Origin: Oscillospiraceae bacterium
GTDB taxonomy: Bacteria; Bacillota; Clostridia; Oscillospirales; Acutalibacteraceae
NCBI GenBank assembly: GCA_028706415.1
Contig: JAQWBK010000001.1
Coordinates: 1-51,190, forward strand
Length of the DNA stretch: 51,190 nt
Direction of reading: 5' to 3'
Shown here: positions 9,266 through 16,860 of the stretch, in pieces
Numbering within the stretch: the stretch's first letter is position 1
Layout: every line of letters starts with the position of its first letter
The notes under the pieces: generated by a model
Databases searched by the model: none
Seen by the model: the letters and a program-made list of their open reading frames with translations, nothing else
What the model was told of the DNA's origin: nothing
Position numbers and translations under genes: made by a program

Positions 9266-12200
9266 TCAATTATCCTCGGCCTTGGCCAATTCGTCAAAAA
9301 CCATCTTATCGTCCCGCTTTTGCAAAAACCGCACCGGATCATCCTGCTCATGCCCGCAAACGGTTTTATAGTCGCACCAGTCGCAGGCCTCCACCTCTCC
9401 CGCCGTGGGGAGGGCGGCAATATCCCCCTGTCGCAGGGTTTGGGCCATTTTTATCAAAAGCCTGTCAATACTCTTTTTCAGTAGCCCCATCTGCTCTAAT
9501 GAAGCGATTCCCGAACCCTTGGAAAACTCCCCGTTATTATTTAATTTGGCGGGTATGAAAAGTCCGGCCGCATCCTTTTCCATTGCGCGTATTACCTCGG
9601 GGTCATCCAGCAGCAAGCCGTTCATCCTGAGTGCCTTAATCTGCTCTGCTTTGACCTTTTCCATATCGGCATCCCGCCCCACCTGAACCACAGGCAGTTT
9701 GGCAGGCATATATAAAATCCCCGCCGGCACAACATCGCCGTATCTTTCCCTGCCGTTCTGCCACACCGAAAAGAGATATATAAGCATCTGAACATTTATA
9801 CCCTCAACCACATCCGACAGGCGAAATTCCTTTGACCCTGTTTTATAGTCCAAAACCCTCACATAGGATGTGCTGCCCTGTTTATATACATCCACCCTAT
9901 CAATTTTACCAACCACCCTGACCTTGCTGCCATCCGGCAAAGTCAGAACAACCGGCGATATGAAGGGTTCATCCCCCTCATACGGCCTACCCACCGAAAG
10001 TTCAAAATCCACAGGTACAAACCTGCTTTGCTTCAGCTCGGATACCACCTGCCAAAGCAGCGCCCCGGTGATTGCACTCAACCGTTTCAGCAGGGCGGCA
10101 AATCGGCTGGTCTTGTCCTCGGTCCCCCCCATAACATCATCCACATATTGACCCACAGCCTCCACCACATCGGCAAACACCCGCGGGCGGTCGATATCCT
10201 CAATCCCCTGGGCAGTATATACCGGCAGCACCTTTTCCATTACCCAGTGTGTCAGGGTGCCGAATGTCAAGCCGTCCAGATCGGCGGTACGGCGGGGTTC
10301 TGCTTTTAAACCATACTTGCAAAAGTATGCAAAACGGCAACGATAATAGGACTCTATGCGAGAGGCTGACAGATTCATCTCACTTGGGAAAAGCAGTCGG
10401 GCGGTGTCGGGGTCATTAAATGCCGCCGGTTTTCTGCTTGCCGCCCGCTCAAGTGAGTTTAGTCGGGGGATATATTCATCCCTGCTTGAAAACACCTTTT
10501 TTAACGCGGCAGCACGGGGGGTTGTGCTCCCCCAGAGCAGCGCCGTATACTCAAAAGCATCCTTTTCGGATTCGGCCGCCCGCTCGTCCCTGTCATGGGC
10601 AATAGAACACTCGGGCAATATTCTTTTAAGCGACTCCACCAGAACCGACGGGGAAAGGCTTTCACCCGCCGCGTTCCCTTTAATATAGCTTACCACCAGC
10701 CCGTCTGAGGGGGCGGCAACCGCCGCATATGCAAAAAATCGCTCCTCAACCGCCCTTTGGTCGGCGGTATCGGACAAAGACAACCCCCGAGAAATAAGCT
10801 GGTTTCGCTCGTTATCTGTCAGAATTCCCCCATCCGAGGGATAGGCGGGGAAAACTCCCTCGTTAGCCCCAAGGATAAATACTGTTTTGGGGGATGAAAA
10901 GCGAATTCTGTCGGCCGCCCCAACCTGAACCGCATCCAGGCTTTGGGGAACCGCACCTAAATCGGTAAGCCCCGCCGAAGTCCGAAGGAGATCGGTCAAT
11001 CGGGTTGGGGAGAAGGAAGCCCCGCGGCACACAACCGCCATTCGGTCGAGCAGTTCCATGGTGACATCCCAAATGCGCGCCATCCGCTCGGCCAGCGCGG
11101 GCTCACCCGCTTTATCCAGCCGTGCCACCCTCATCCTTGTTATCACATCGGCCTTAACCTCGATAATATATCGGTAAACCGCCTTTGCAAAATCCTCTCC
11201 CGAAGCGTGGTTATTATATATTGCGGAGTGCAGCCGCTCCAATGGACTAACCAGTCGGCGGCGCAGCAAATTCAAATATGAGAGCTGCTTACCCGATTGC
11301 TCGTCCGCCCGAACCGCCAGCCCGTTGGGATTACCCTTCCATTCATTCCGCCAACCCGCACCGTTAATCCTCCACATAAGGGCATAGTTTTCAATGAGGG
11401 CAGCCGAATGGGTTGAAAAGCCTGCCAGTCCCGTTTTTATCAGACGGAGGATATCTTCTGTTTTAAACCCTCCCGTTATAACATCAAGAGCCGAGAGGGC
11501 AAGGGTGATAAGCGGTTCTGTGAGTATATCGGTACGCTCATCCATCACAAAGGGGATCCCCTGCTTTTCCATGGCGGAATCCAGCACCCCACGGTATTCG
11601 CCGAGGTTCCTTGCCACCACGGCAAAATCGCGGCAACGCCCCCCGTTTTCACGCAGACGGCGGCGTATCTCCCTTGCCACAAAATCGCATTCATCATATA
11701 TATCGGAACAGGGGGCTATCATAACTTCACCCGCGGGTTTATCATATACCGTCGGACGGGGGGTAAACAGGCTTGCTTCGGCAACTTTAAGCCCCTCGGT
11801 TGCCGCCCTCATGTTCTGGGTCAACAGCTCTATTTTTGCCACCTCAACCCCGTCCTGCCACGCCATATCCTTAAGCCTTGATGCGGTACGGATTACCGGC
11901 GAAAACAGGCCGTAGCCCCCCGCCTTATCCTCTGTTCCATCGGCGCAAAGCGCAACCGTTATCTGTTTTGCTTGCCTAAATAATACACGCAAAACCGCCA
12001 GCTCGGGGGCTGTGAACCCCTTGAACGAATCTATAAATATGTGTGCCCCAACTGCCAAGCTGCTGTCCTGCAGCTTGGCAGCCAAGACGGTTAAATCATC
12101 GGTCGGGTCGATATATTTCATTCCGTCATCGCCGCCGTCGGTAACCCCGGCCGCCACCGCCTCGTATGCGCCCATTATAACCGACAGCTCCTGCATCTTG

Positions 12201-12664
12201 CGGCGCAGGGTGCCGTCCTCCATATCGGCAGCCGTCTTTTCAAGGTCAAGCGGGCTAATTCCGCATTGCTTCATTTCGGCGGTCACCGAGAGAATTGTTC
12301 CCACCGCCCCGGTATCCGAGGCAGCCCGCCTAAAAAGGGTCAGGTTATCCGTCGTAATCTCCAGCGCACGGCTCATAAGCAGGGTTCTTGTCGCATCATC
12401 CATCCTGCGACCGGCCAGCCCGCCCACCTCACGAAAAACCAGCTCTGCCATTCGGGTAAAGCTTAATACCCGAACCCGCCCCGCCATTACAGGCCCCAGT
12501 CGGCGAAGAAGGGTCCGCTCACTTTCAAAAGAAAACTGCTCCGGCACAAGCAAAATCAAGCCCTCATTCTCTTGCAGGTCGGTCGACCAAGCAAGGTCAC
12601 AGAGCCGTTGGTATATGGTATGTGTTTTCCCGGTACCCGAGCGTCCCAGCAGAAGGCGAAGCAT
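9266..12664 (-). CDS. addB: ATP-dependent helicase/nuclease subunit B (AddB)
   Basis: AddB pairs with AddA; in the well-studied enzymes it scans for the Chi sequence and supplies the second nuclease. The 1132-residue product starts with Walker A GRSGTGKT, has a helicase-like core with altered later motifs, and ends with a RecB-type nuclease (RVLDYKTG) wrapped by an iron-sulfur staple: one Cys in YYRCRFAYFCKY and three in CDWCDYKTVC (Cys1094, 1097, 1103). All four cluster ligands appear present. The ATG follows GGGGGGTAGGAT. An extended -10 promoter lies upstream, and addA follows in the same operon. Confidence 0.94.
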   Translation of the reverse strand: MLRLLLGRSGTGKTHTIYQRLCDLAWSTDLQENEGLILLVPEQFSFESERTLLRRLGPVMAGRVRVLSFTRMAELVFREVGGLAGRRMDDATRTLLMSRALEITTDNLTLFRRAASDTGAVGTILSVTAEMKQCGISPLDLEKTAADMEDGTLRRKMQELSVIMGAYEAVAAGVTDGGDDGMKYIDPTDDLTVLAAKLQDSSLAVGAHIFIDSFKGFTAPELAVLRVLFRQAKQITVALCADGTEDKAGGYGLFSPVIRTASRLKDMAWQDGVEVAKIELLTQNMRAATEGLKVAEASLFTPRPTVYDKPAGEVMIAPCSDIYDECDFVAREIRRRLRENGGRCRDFAVVARNLGEYRGVLDSAMEKQGIPFVMDERTDILTEPLITLALSALDVITGGFKTEDILRLIKTGLAGFSTHSAALIENYALMWRINGAGWRNEWKGNPNGLAVRADEQSGKQLSYLNLLRRRLVSPLERLHSAIYNNHASGEDFAKAVYRYIIEVKADVITRMRVARLDKAGEPALAERMARIWDVTMELLDRMAVVCRGASFSPTRLTDLLRTSAGLTDLGAVPQSLDAVQVGAADRIRFSSPKTVFILGANEGVFPAYPSDGGILTDNERNQLISRGLSLSDTADQRAVEERFFAYAAVAAPSDGLVVSYIKGNAAGESLSPSVLVESLKRILPECSIAHDRDERAAESEKDAFEYTALLWGSTTPRAAALKKVFSSRDEYIPRLNSLERAASRKPAAFNDPDTARLLFPSEMNLSASRIESYYRCRFAYFCKYGLKAEPRRTADLDGLTFGTLTHWVMEKVLPVYTAQGIEDIDRPRVFADVVEAVGQYVDDVMGGTEDKTSRFAALLKRLSAITGALLWQVVSELKQSRFVPVDFELSVGRPYEGDEPFISPVVLTLPDGSKVRVVGKIDRVDVYKQGSTSYVRVLDYKTGSKEFRLSDVVEGINVQMLIYLFSVWQNGRERYGDVVPAGILYMPAKLPVVQVGRDADMEKVKAEQIKALRMNGLLLDDPEVIRAMEKDAAGLFIPAKLNNNGEFSKGSGIASLEQMGLLKKSIDRLLIKMAQTLRQGDIAALPTAGEVEACDWCDYKTVCGHEQDDPVRFLQKRDDKMVFDELAKAEDN

Positions 12665-12697
12665 ATCCTACCCCCCCGATTATAATATAATAAATCA

Positions 12698-12727
12698 ATT
12701 ATAACACATTGCATGAAAAACAGGCAA
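12698..12727 (-). promoter_or_regulatory. Predicted sigma-A promoter of addBA
   Basis: On the minus strand TTGCCT (12722-12727) and TATAAT (12698-12703) are 18 bases apart, with an extended -10 TGT just before TATAAT. It is 34 bases from the addB start codon. Pattern match only. Confidence 0.6.
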
Positions 12728-12728
12728 T

Positions 12729-12854
12729 ATAATACTAATCGCTCATTAATACTAATCCCTTACTGATAACGCTTAATAGCCCGCCGACGACAACAACGCT
12801 GTATGGCGGAAAACAGACCCCAAAGATGACTTGATTTTTACTTGAGAGCAGTAT
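12729..12854. repeat. MITE-like element, copy 2 (chimeric or truncated)
   Basis: Bases 12780-12854 match the right half of copy 1 (1429-1503) with about three differences in 75 bases, including the TACTTGAGAGCAGTAT end. The left side instead carries AATACTAATCCCTTACTGATAA, which resembles the terminal repeat of copy 3. It therefore joins ends of two subfamilies and has lost the GGGCTGACGCCC core. Confidence 0.6.
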
Positions 12855-12863
12855 AATATATAA

Positions 12864-12894
12864 CTCCCCCAGCCGCCTATGGCGACCGAGGGAG
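12864..12894 (-). terminator. Imperfect hairpin, possible terminator of the YdcF-like gene
   Basis: A 14-bp stem (CTCCCTCGGTCGCC with GGCGGCTGGGGGAG on the minus strand) contains three G-U pairs and a 3-nt loop. It is about 105 bases past the gene's stop codon and lacks a long T-run, so its role is uncertain. Confidence 0.35.
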
Positions 12895-12998
12895 TGAAGA
12901 TTTCTGTTAAATGTGGAAGGTGCCTTCCAAGTCTTTTTGGTGCCCCCTTGCATCTCTCGGGCTTTGCTAACAAGAAAAAAAGTCCAAGCCCCTATTAA

Positions 12999-13715
12999 TT
13001 ACTCGGGTAACACCCACATTTTCATAATAAATATCATTTCTCTTAAAAATTCGGCGGGGGCGGCATAAAAAGGTGTATTAACCGCGCTATGGCCTGCAGA
13101 AAAGCCAATGTCCTGGGCAGTTTGTGTCGCCCTGTATATATTATATTCGTTGGTGATGAGAACGCATGAAAAGCCAAGTGGGAAATGCTCATTTAATATT
13201 TCTTTCGAGAAAGAAAGGTTTTCATAAGTTGAGGCTGATTTTTCTTCTTTTATGATATTAGCTGACGGAATATTCTTGGTAAGCAGATAATTCTCCATCG
13301 CCTGCGCCTCGGTGATATCCTCCTGACCGCCTTGGCCGCCGCACACGATTATAATGGCATCTGGGTTCTTGCCGTAATATGCAGCCGCTTGATCCAGTCG
13401 TTTTAAAAGGTTGCCCCGGACTTTTTCGCCGCGTATACCGGTACCCAAAACGATAACGGCATCTTCGTTATAATTTACACTGCTTATATTGCCGTACACC
13501 GTAAGAGCGATCATGGAAAGTAGGGGTATAATTGCAATAATGACTATAATAATATGTGTTCTTTTTTTAAACAAAACAAAATAAAATGCGTATAACATTA
13601 AAAGAATGGCGACAATAGCCTGGATTAACATACCAATATGAAAGGTTGTTATAAACAAAAGGAAAAACACATCCAACAACAAAATGCTTCCTATCGTTAA
13701 TAAAATATGTTTCAT
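12999..13715 (-). CDS. YdcF/SanA-like DUF218 membrane protein
   Basis: This 238-residue protein has three hydrophobic segments in its first 80 residues, then an extracytoplasmic DUF218 domain: AVIVLGTGI, a helix with KRLDQAAAYY, IIVCGGQGG, then EAQAMENYL and SASTYENL. This order of motifs is typical of YdcF/SanA/ElyC proteins, which affect envelope properties in other bacteria and whose chemistry is mostly unsettled. The ATG has a strong AGGAGG site. It stands alone with no operon partner; the nearest gene upstream on the same strand is over 850 bases away. Family assignment is good; function is unknown. Confidence 0.82.
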   Translation of the reverse strand: MKHILLTIGSILLLDVFFLLFITTFHIGMLIQAIVAILLMLYAFYFVLFKKRTHIIIVIIAIIPLLSMIALTVYGNISSVNYNEDAVIVLGTGIRGEKVRGNLLKRLDQAAAYYGKNPDAIIIVCGGQGGQEDITEAQAMENYLLTKNIPSANIIKEEKSASTYENLSFSKEILNEHFPLGFSCVLITNEYNIYRATQTAQDIGFSAGHSAVNTPFYAAPAEFLREMIFIMKMWVLPE

Positions 13716-13891
13716 ATACTTCCTCCTAATTTAATGAATAGTTTGTTCATAAGCTATAGGAAATTTAGGTTATTAATAGTATATCATATATTAATTGAGC
13801 TTTACACCATTATTTTCATATTATTATATTATTTATTCATGTTAAAGATAAAGTGATAAATCTTTCGTTTGCCATACAGTATCCTGCAGGA

Positions 13892-14017
13892 TGTGATGCT
13901 GTGTATCGGACCCAACGCAGGCAGATACAAGGCGGGGGCAAACGCGAGAGCGTGGGTTATGGCAAAATATGTACGAAGGTGGGGGCGCACCTATATATGC
14001 GGCCCTACGGCATCACA
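13892..14017. repeat. GC-rich block with short terminal inverted repeats
   Basis: TGTGATGC at the left end and GCATCACA at the right end bracket 126 bases that are much more GC-rich than the AT-rich flanks. It resembles a small non-autonomous element of a different family from the MITE-like copies. The terminal repeats are only 8 bp. Confidence 0.35.
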
Positions 14018-14212
14018 AATAATCTCTCCGAATAAATGTATTTAATTTTGCGTGCATATAGTTATAAAATACGCATCATTTTGAATGTAATCATAATCCT
14101 TCAAGCGTATTTGTTTCTCTTCGGTAAATTCATTTTTCTGCCACCTACGCGTAATACAACTCAACCACCCTCGGCTGAAAGCTGAGGGGTTCGGCTGGCG
14201 GCTGGAATCCGT

Positions 14213-14376
14213 CTAATACTAATATCCGACTAAAATATTGATAAGGTTTCCGAGGATATTTTGTGTCGGGCAAGGCAGATGACGCAGGCGGGCTGACGCC
14301 CGGCAAGGAGGATACCGCAGACAGACGAAAAACAAACCGCAAAGACAGGATGATTTTTATCAGGGATTAGTATTAG
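14213..14376. repeat. MITE-like inverted-repeat element, copy 3
   Basis: A 164-bp element begins CTAATACTAAT and ends ATTAGTATTAG, an 11-bp perfect terminal inverted repeat with weaker pairing inward. The interior shares GAGGAT, TGTCGGGCAAGGC, GGGCTGACGCCCG and CAAACCGCAAAGA with copy 1 despite different ends, so it is a sister subfamily. Confidence 0.68.
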
Positions 14377-14469
14377 TCATAATCATTTCACAACACTGCC
14401 GTATAAAAAAGCAAATTGTGATTCCATTGTCACACTAGCTTTGCGTCTCATTCTCATCTCAGCTTCCCT

Positions 14470-14514
14470 GCCGAAAACAAAGATACTGCCCAAAAGGGCA
14501 GTATCTTTGTTTTT
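14470..14514. terminator. 18-bp-stem hairpin, left copy of the 45-bp repeat bounding the locus
   Basis: Stem arms 14474-14491 and 14496-14513 are perfectly complementary around an AAAA loop, and TTTGTTTT closes the stem. It follows the last gene of the left arm (minus strand) and would work as a terminator in either direction. The whole 45-bp sequence is repeated without change and in the same orientation at 49317-49361. Confidence 0.75.
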
Positions 14515-14572
14515 TCTTATGGCTCGGAATAGCTGCCTGAATTTCAAATACACTGAATTTCAACTGCTTTTT

Positions 14573-15583
14573 CTATTTAACCCGAACGATCCTATTCTCT
14601 CGAATGGCAATATCCGCAGATATTGCCGTGCAGAAGGCGCTGTATACTTCGTCAATTGTCGGATTGGCAGGCACATTTTTTTCAATCATCTCAATCAATG
14701 TGCTTATCTGAGCGTACATATCCTTATACTCCGCCTGCATGTTAATGGTCTCATACTCACCGATATCGCTGTGGTAAATTGAGATCAAGTCGCCCTCTTC
14801 GCAGTTTGATGAACGATGATCCTTTAGTTCAAGCGAAATGCGACCCTTATCTCCGATGAACTCTTTAAGATTCTGGGATGCGGTGTTTTTACTCCAACCA
14901 GCTTCATAAAAACCGATGCAGCCGTTTTCAAGCTTAGCCGTAATCAGACCGTAGTTGGGGTGTTCGGTATCAGGCTCTATGCGTGTACCAATGCCCCCTA
15001 CCTCTATCACCGGCGATCCGGTAAACCATTGCATAATGTCTATGTAATGAACGCCGCAGTCAACTATCGGGGAGCAATCGTCAAGAAGTCTGTTATAACG
15101 CTCCCAATCCATTGCGTGGTGGTTCTGAACCATTCTAATGACACGGATGTTTCCAATCTCTCCGCTTTGTAATAGTTCCCGTATTTTCATATATGACCGA
15201 TTATGCCGAAGGATATGTGCGATTAGCACCTTGCTTTCGGACGCCTTAACCGTATCATAAAATTCCCTGCCATCTTCAGCCGTTGTTGCAATAGGCTTCT
15301 CGCATAATACATGTTTCCCGGCAGCAAGACAATCCTTCAAAATCTCCAGATGGGTCGCTGCGTAGGATGCAATAATAACGATATGTGTATTTGCTTCATT
15401 CAGATACTTCCGATAATCCGTTCCGTAATGAAGCGCATTATATTTCTTTGCGGCTTCCTTTGCTTTATCTATCTGGGGATCTATCACCGCAATGATTTGA
15501 ATATTGTCGCGATAATAAATATCTGCAAGATGCTGTAGTCCTATATGCCCGCAGCCGATCATCAGTATACCATATTGCTTCAT
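14573..15583 (-). CDS. Gfo/Idh/MocA-family NAD(P)-dependent sugar dehydrogenase
   Basis: This 336-residue cytosolic protein has the Rossmann loop GCGHIG (10-15), the nucleotide-domain motif CEKP with Lys96, and the catalytic-side GVHYID (His179, Asp182). These are the marks of an active Gfo/Idh/MocA oxidoreductase, a family that oxidises or reduces sugars, inositols and aminosugars. It is the last gene of the left arm, 93 bases after a second member of the family. Having two such enzymes beside DUF4838 proteins suggests that the imported sugar is handled through an oxidised (keto) form. The substrate cannot be read from sequence. Confidence 0.87.
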   Translation of the reverse strand: MKQYGILMIGCGHIGLQHLADIYYRDNIQIIAVIDPQIDKAKEAAKKYNALHYGTDYRKYLNEANTHIVIIASYAATHLEILKDCLAAGKHVLCEKPIATTAEDGREFYDTVKASESKVLIAHILRHNRSYMKIRELLQSGEIGNIRVIRMVQNHHAMDWERYNRLLDDCSPIVDCGVHYIDIMQWFTGSPVIEVGGIGTRIEPDTEHPNYGLITAKLENGCIGFYEAGWSKNTASQNLKEFIGDKGRISLELKDHRSSNCEEGDLISIYHSDIGEYETINMQAEYKDMYAQISTLIEMIEKNVPANPTIDEVYSAFCTAISADIAIRENRIVRVK

Positions 15584-15676
15584 TAACCATCAAACCTTAA
15601 GTTATATTTAGAATTATAGAAAATTCATCTGCATTTCAGTGAAGCAAGGCAAGAGCGATGCCCTTGCCTTGATTTT

Positions 15677-16726
15677 TCATAATGTAATCTCTTTATGCTG
15701 CTGCGCAGAATCATAGATCGCCTGTAATACCTTTGCGGTAATGACCACCGTATCAATATTTGACGGAAGCTTTTCTCCGCTTTGGATGCAATCTATAAAT
15801 GCATTTATCTCATTTTCGAAATGGTTGCGCATATTAAATTCAGGTTTATACGAAACCAGAGCTCCATTTTCAGCAGTGAAAACCTCGAAATCACTGCCAT
15901 ACTGAAGTCGAATACCCGCCTTATCACCCATAAAATCAATATACATTTCGCCTTTTCCGATGTTCTGCGCCCATGCACCGTTCAAGGTAATAACCGGCCC
16001 TTGTGTGCGTATCATTCCGGTGACGGAATCGTCCACATCATAGATTCCATCATAATTCGGAGGCCCCGCCCACATATCCTTGTATGTATAATCGTGCATG
16101 TTCTTTCCCAGCTTACAGAATGTCTCCCCCGATACGGTTAAAGGGCTGGGATCACCGCAGCAATACATGACAATATCAAGGAAGTGTACGCCCCAGTCGA
16201 TCAGTGCGCCGCCGCCTGCAATCGCCTTGGTCGTGAATGCACCCCCAAGACCCGGTATTGAGCGATGCGCCCGGAAGCTGATGTAGACATGAAAAACCTC
16301 TCCAAGCTTACCGTCGTCTATATACTTTTTAATATGGTTCACACCGTCATTAAATCGATTGACAACACCGATATTAAGCACCTTGCCTGTTTCTTGCTGT
16401 ACCCGCTGCATTTCCAGCGCCTCGTCATAGGTTCTCGCGGCGGGTTTTTCACACAGCACATGCTTACCAGCCCTGAGACAATCTATGGCAATAATCGAAT
16501 GGACGTTATTGGGAGTACAAACCGAAACAGCCTCCACCTCATCATCCGCCAATATTTCGTGATAATCACTCACGGCTATACCGTAGCCGTATTTCTCAAC
16601 AGCGGCTCCTGCGCGCTCGGGAATGATGTCGCAGAAATACTTAATCTGCGCTATTTCGTTTTTTATGTATGCCGGTATATGTGCTGCGTTCGCTATCGAC
16701 CCGCAACCGATAATTGCTATTTTCAT
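15677..16726 (-). CDS. Gfo/Idh/MocA-family NAD(P)-dependent sugar dehydrogenase
   Basis: The 349-residue protein has the Rossmann loop GCGSIA near residue 7, CEKP with Lys94, and the second-domain GVHFLD (His181, Asp184). It is only distantly similar to the gene that follows and so probably acts on a different substrate or step. No signal peptide is present, so it works in the cytosol on imported sugars. Its ribosome site AAAAGGATGAG lies inside a short relic-like reading frame (16728-16826). The 134-bp gap before it shows no clear promoter, so it is probably read from the operon upstream. Confidence 0.87.
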   Translation of the reverse strand: MKIAIIGCGSIANAAHIPAYIKNEIAQIKYFCDIIPERAGAAVEKYGYGIAVSDYHEILADDEVEAVSVCTPNNVHSIIAIDCLRAGKHVLCEKPAARTYDEALEMQRVQQETGKVLNIGVVNRFNDGVNHIKKYIDDGKLGEVFHVYISFRAHRSIPGLGGAFTTKAIAGGGALIDWGVHFLDIVMYCCGDPSPLTVSGETFCKLGKNMHDYTYKDMWAGPPNYDGIYDVDDSVTGMIRTQGPVITLNGAWAQNIGKGEMYIDFMGDKAGIRLQYGSDFEVFTAENGALVSYKPEFNMRNHFENEINAFIDCIQSGEKLPSNIDTVVITAKVLQAIYDSAQQHKEITL

Positions 16727-16727
16727 T

Positions 16728-16826
16728 TTAAATGCTCATCCTTTTACTTGCTTCATTAAATAGGTCTAGGTAGCCTTTGCCATCCACCGGTGTATCTTCC
16801 TGCTTTGAGTAAACCAAATTACAACT
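16728..16826 (-). pseudogene. Possible C-terminal relic of a lost gene
   Basis: A 32-codon frame between two stops ends in a protein-like sequence (PVDGKGYLDLFNEASKR then MSI), just before the Gfo/Idh gene. It has no start codon of its own with a ribosome site. It may be the tail of a deleted gene or chance; I do not recognise the family. Confidence 0.2.
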
Positions 16827-16860
16827 CTAAAAGTACCCATTTTGAGTAATATAATCTCTA

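Larger units (their letters stand above)
12665..12998. other. Non-coding gap between addB and the YdcF-like gene
   Basis: The gap holds the addBA promoter at its left end, the truncated MITE-like copy 2 (12729-12854), a wobble-rich hairpin (12864-12894) and a perfect palindrome GGAAGGCACCTTCC on the minus strand. The short reading frames here have no ribosome site or family likeness, and I see no gene. Confidence 0.6.
13716..14572. other. 857-bp intergenic region at the left edge of the carbohydrate locus
   Basis: The first 150 bases are very AT-rich and may carry the YdcF-like gene's promoter. A GC-rich inverted-repeat block follows (13892-14017), then a CCCTCGGCTGAAAGC hairpin (about 14168-14189), MITE-like copy 3 (14213-14376), and the hairpin sequence that also ends the locus at 49.3 kb. 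Short open frames across it show no family likeness or ribosome site. I see no gene. Confidence 0.6.

Noticed and set aside
11394..11915. A 173-codon plus-strand open frame opposite addB
   Set aside because: Composition (Ser, Arg and Thr runs) is that of a complement of real coding sequence; no start signal.
5669..12664. addAB as part of an anti-phage island
   Set aside because: The genes are full-length, ordinary for Firmicutes and not accompanied by defence genes; general recombination and repair explains them.
12012..12704. A 230-codon plus-strand open frame opposite addB
   Set aside because: It is antisense to conserved AddB coding sequence, Ser/Arg-rich as expected of a shadow frame in GC-rich DNA, and has no family likeness.
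1346..14376. Intergenic repeats read as a CRISPR array or a set of small RNA genes
   Set aside because: The copies are single, kilobases apart, without regular spacers, and have terminal inverted repeats, which fits mobile elements better.
14470..14514. The 45-bp repeat as a tRNA-linked integrase attachment site
   Set aside because: There is no tRNA, integrase or excisionase gene nearby, and the sequence is a good terminator; recombination remains possible but integrase action is not supported.
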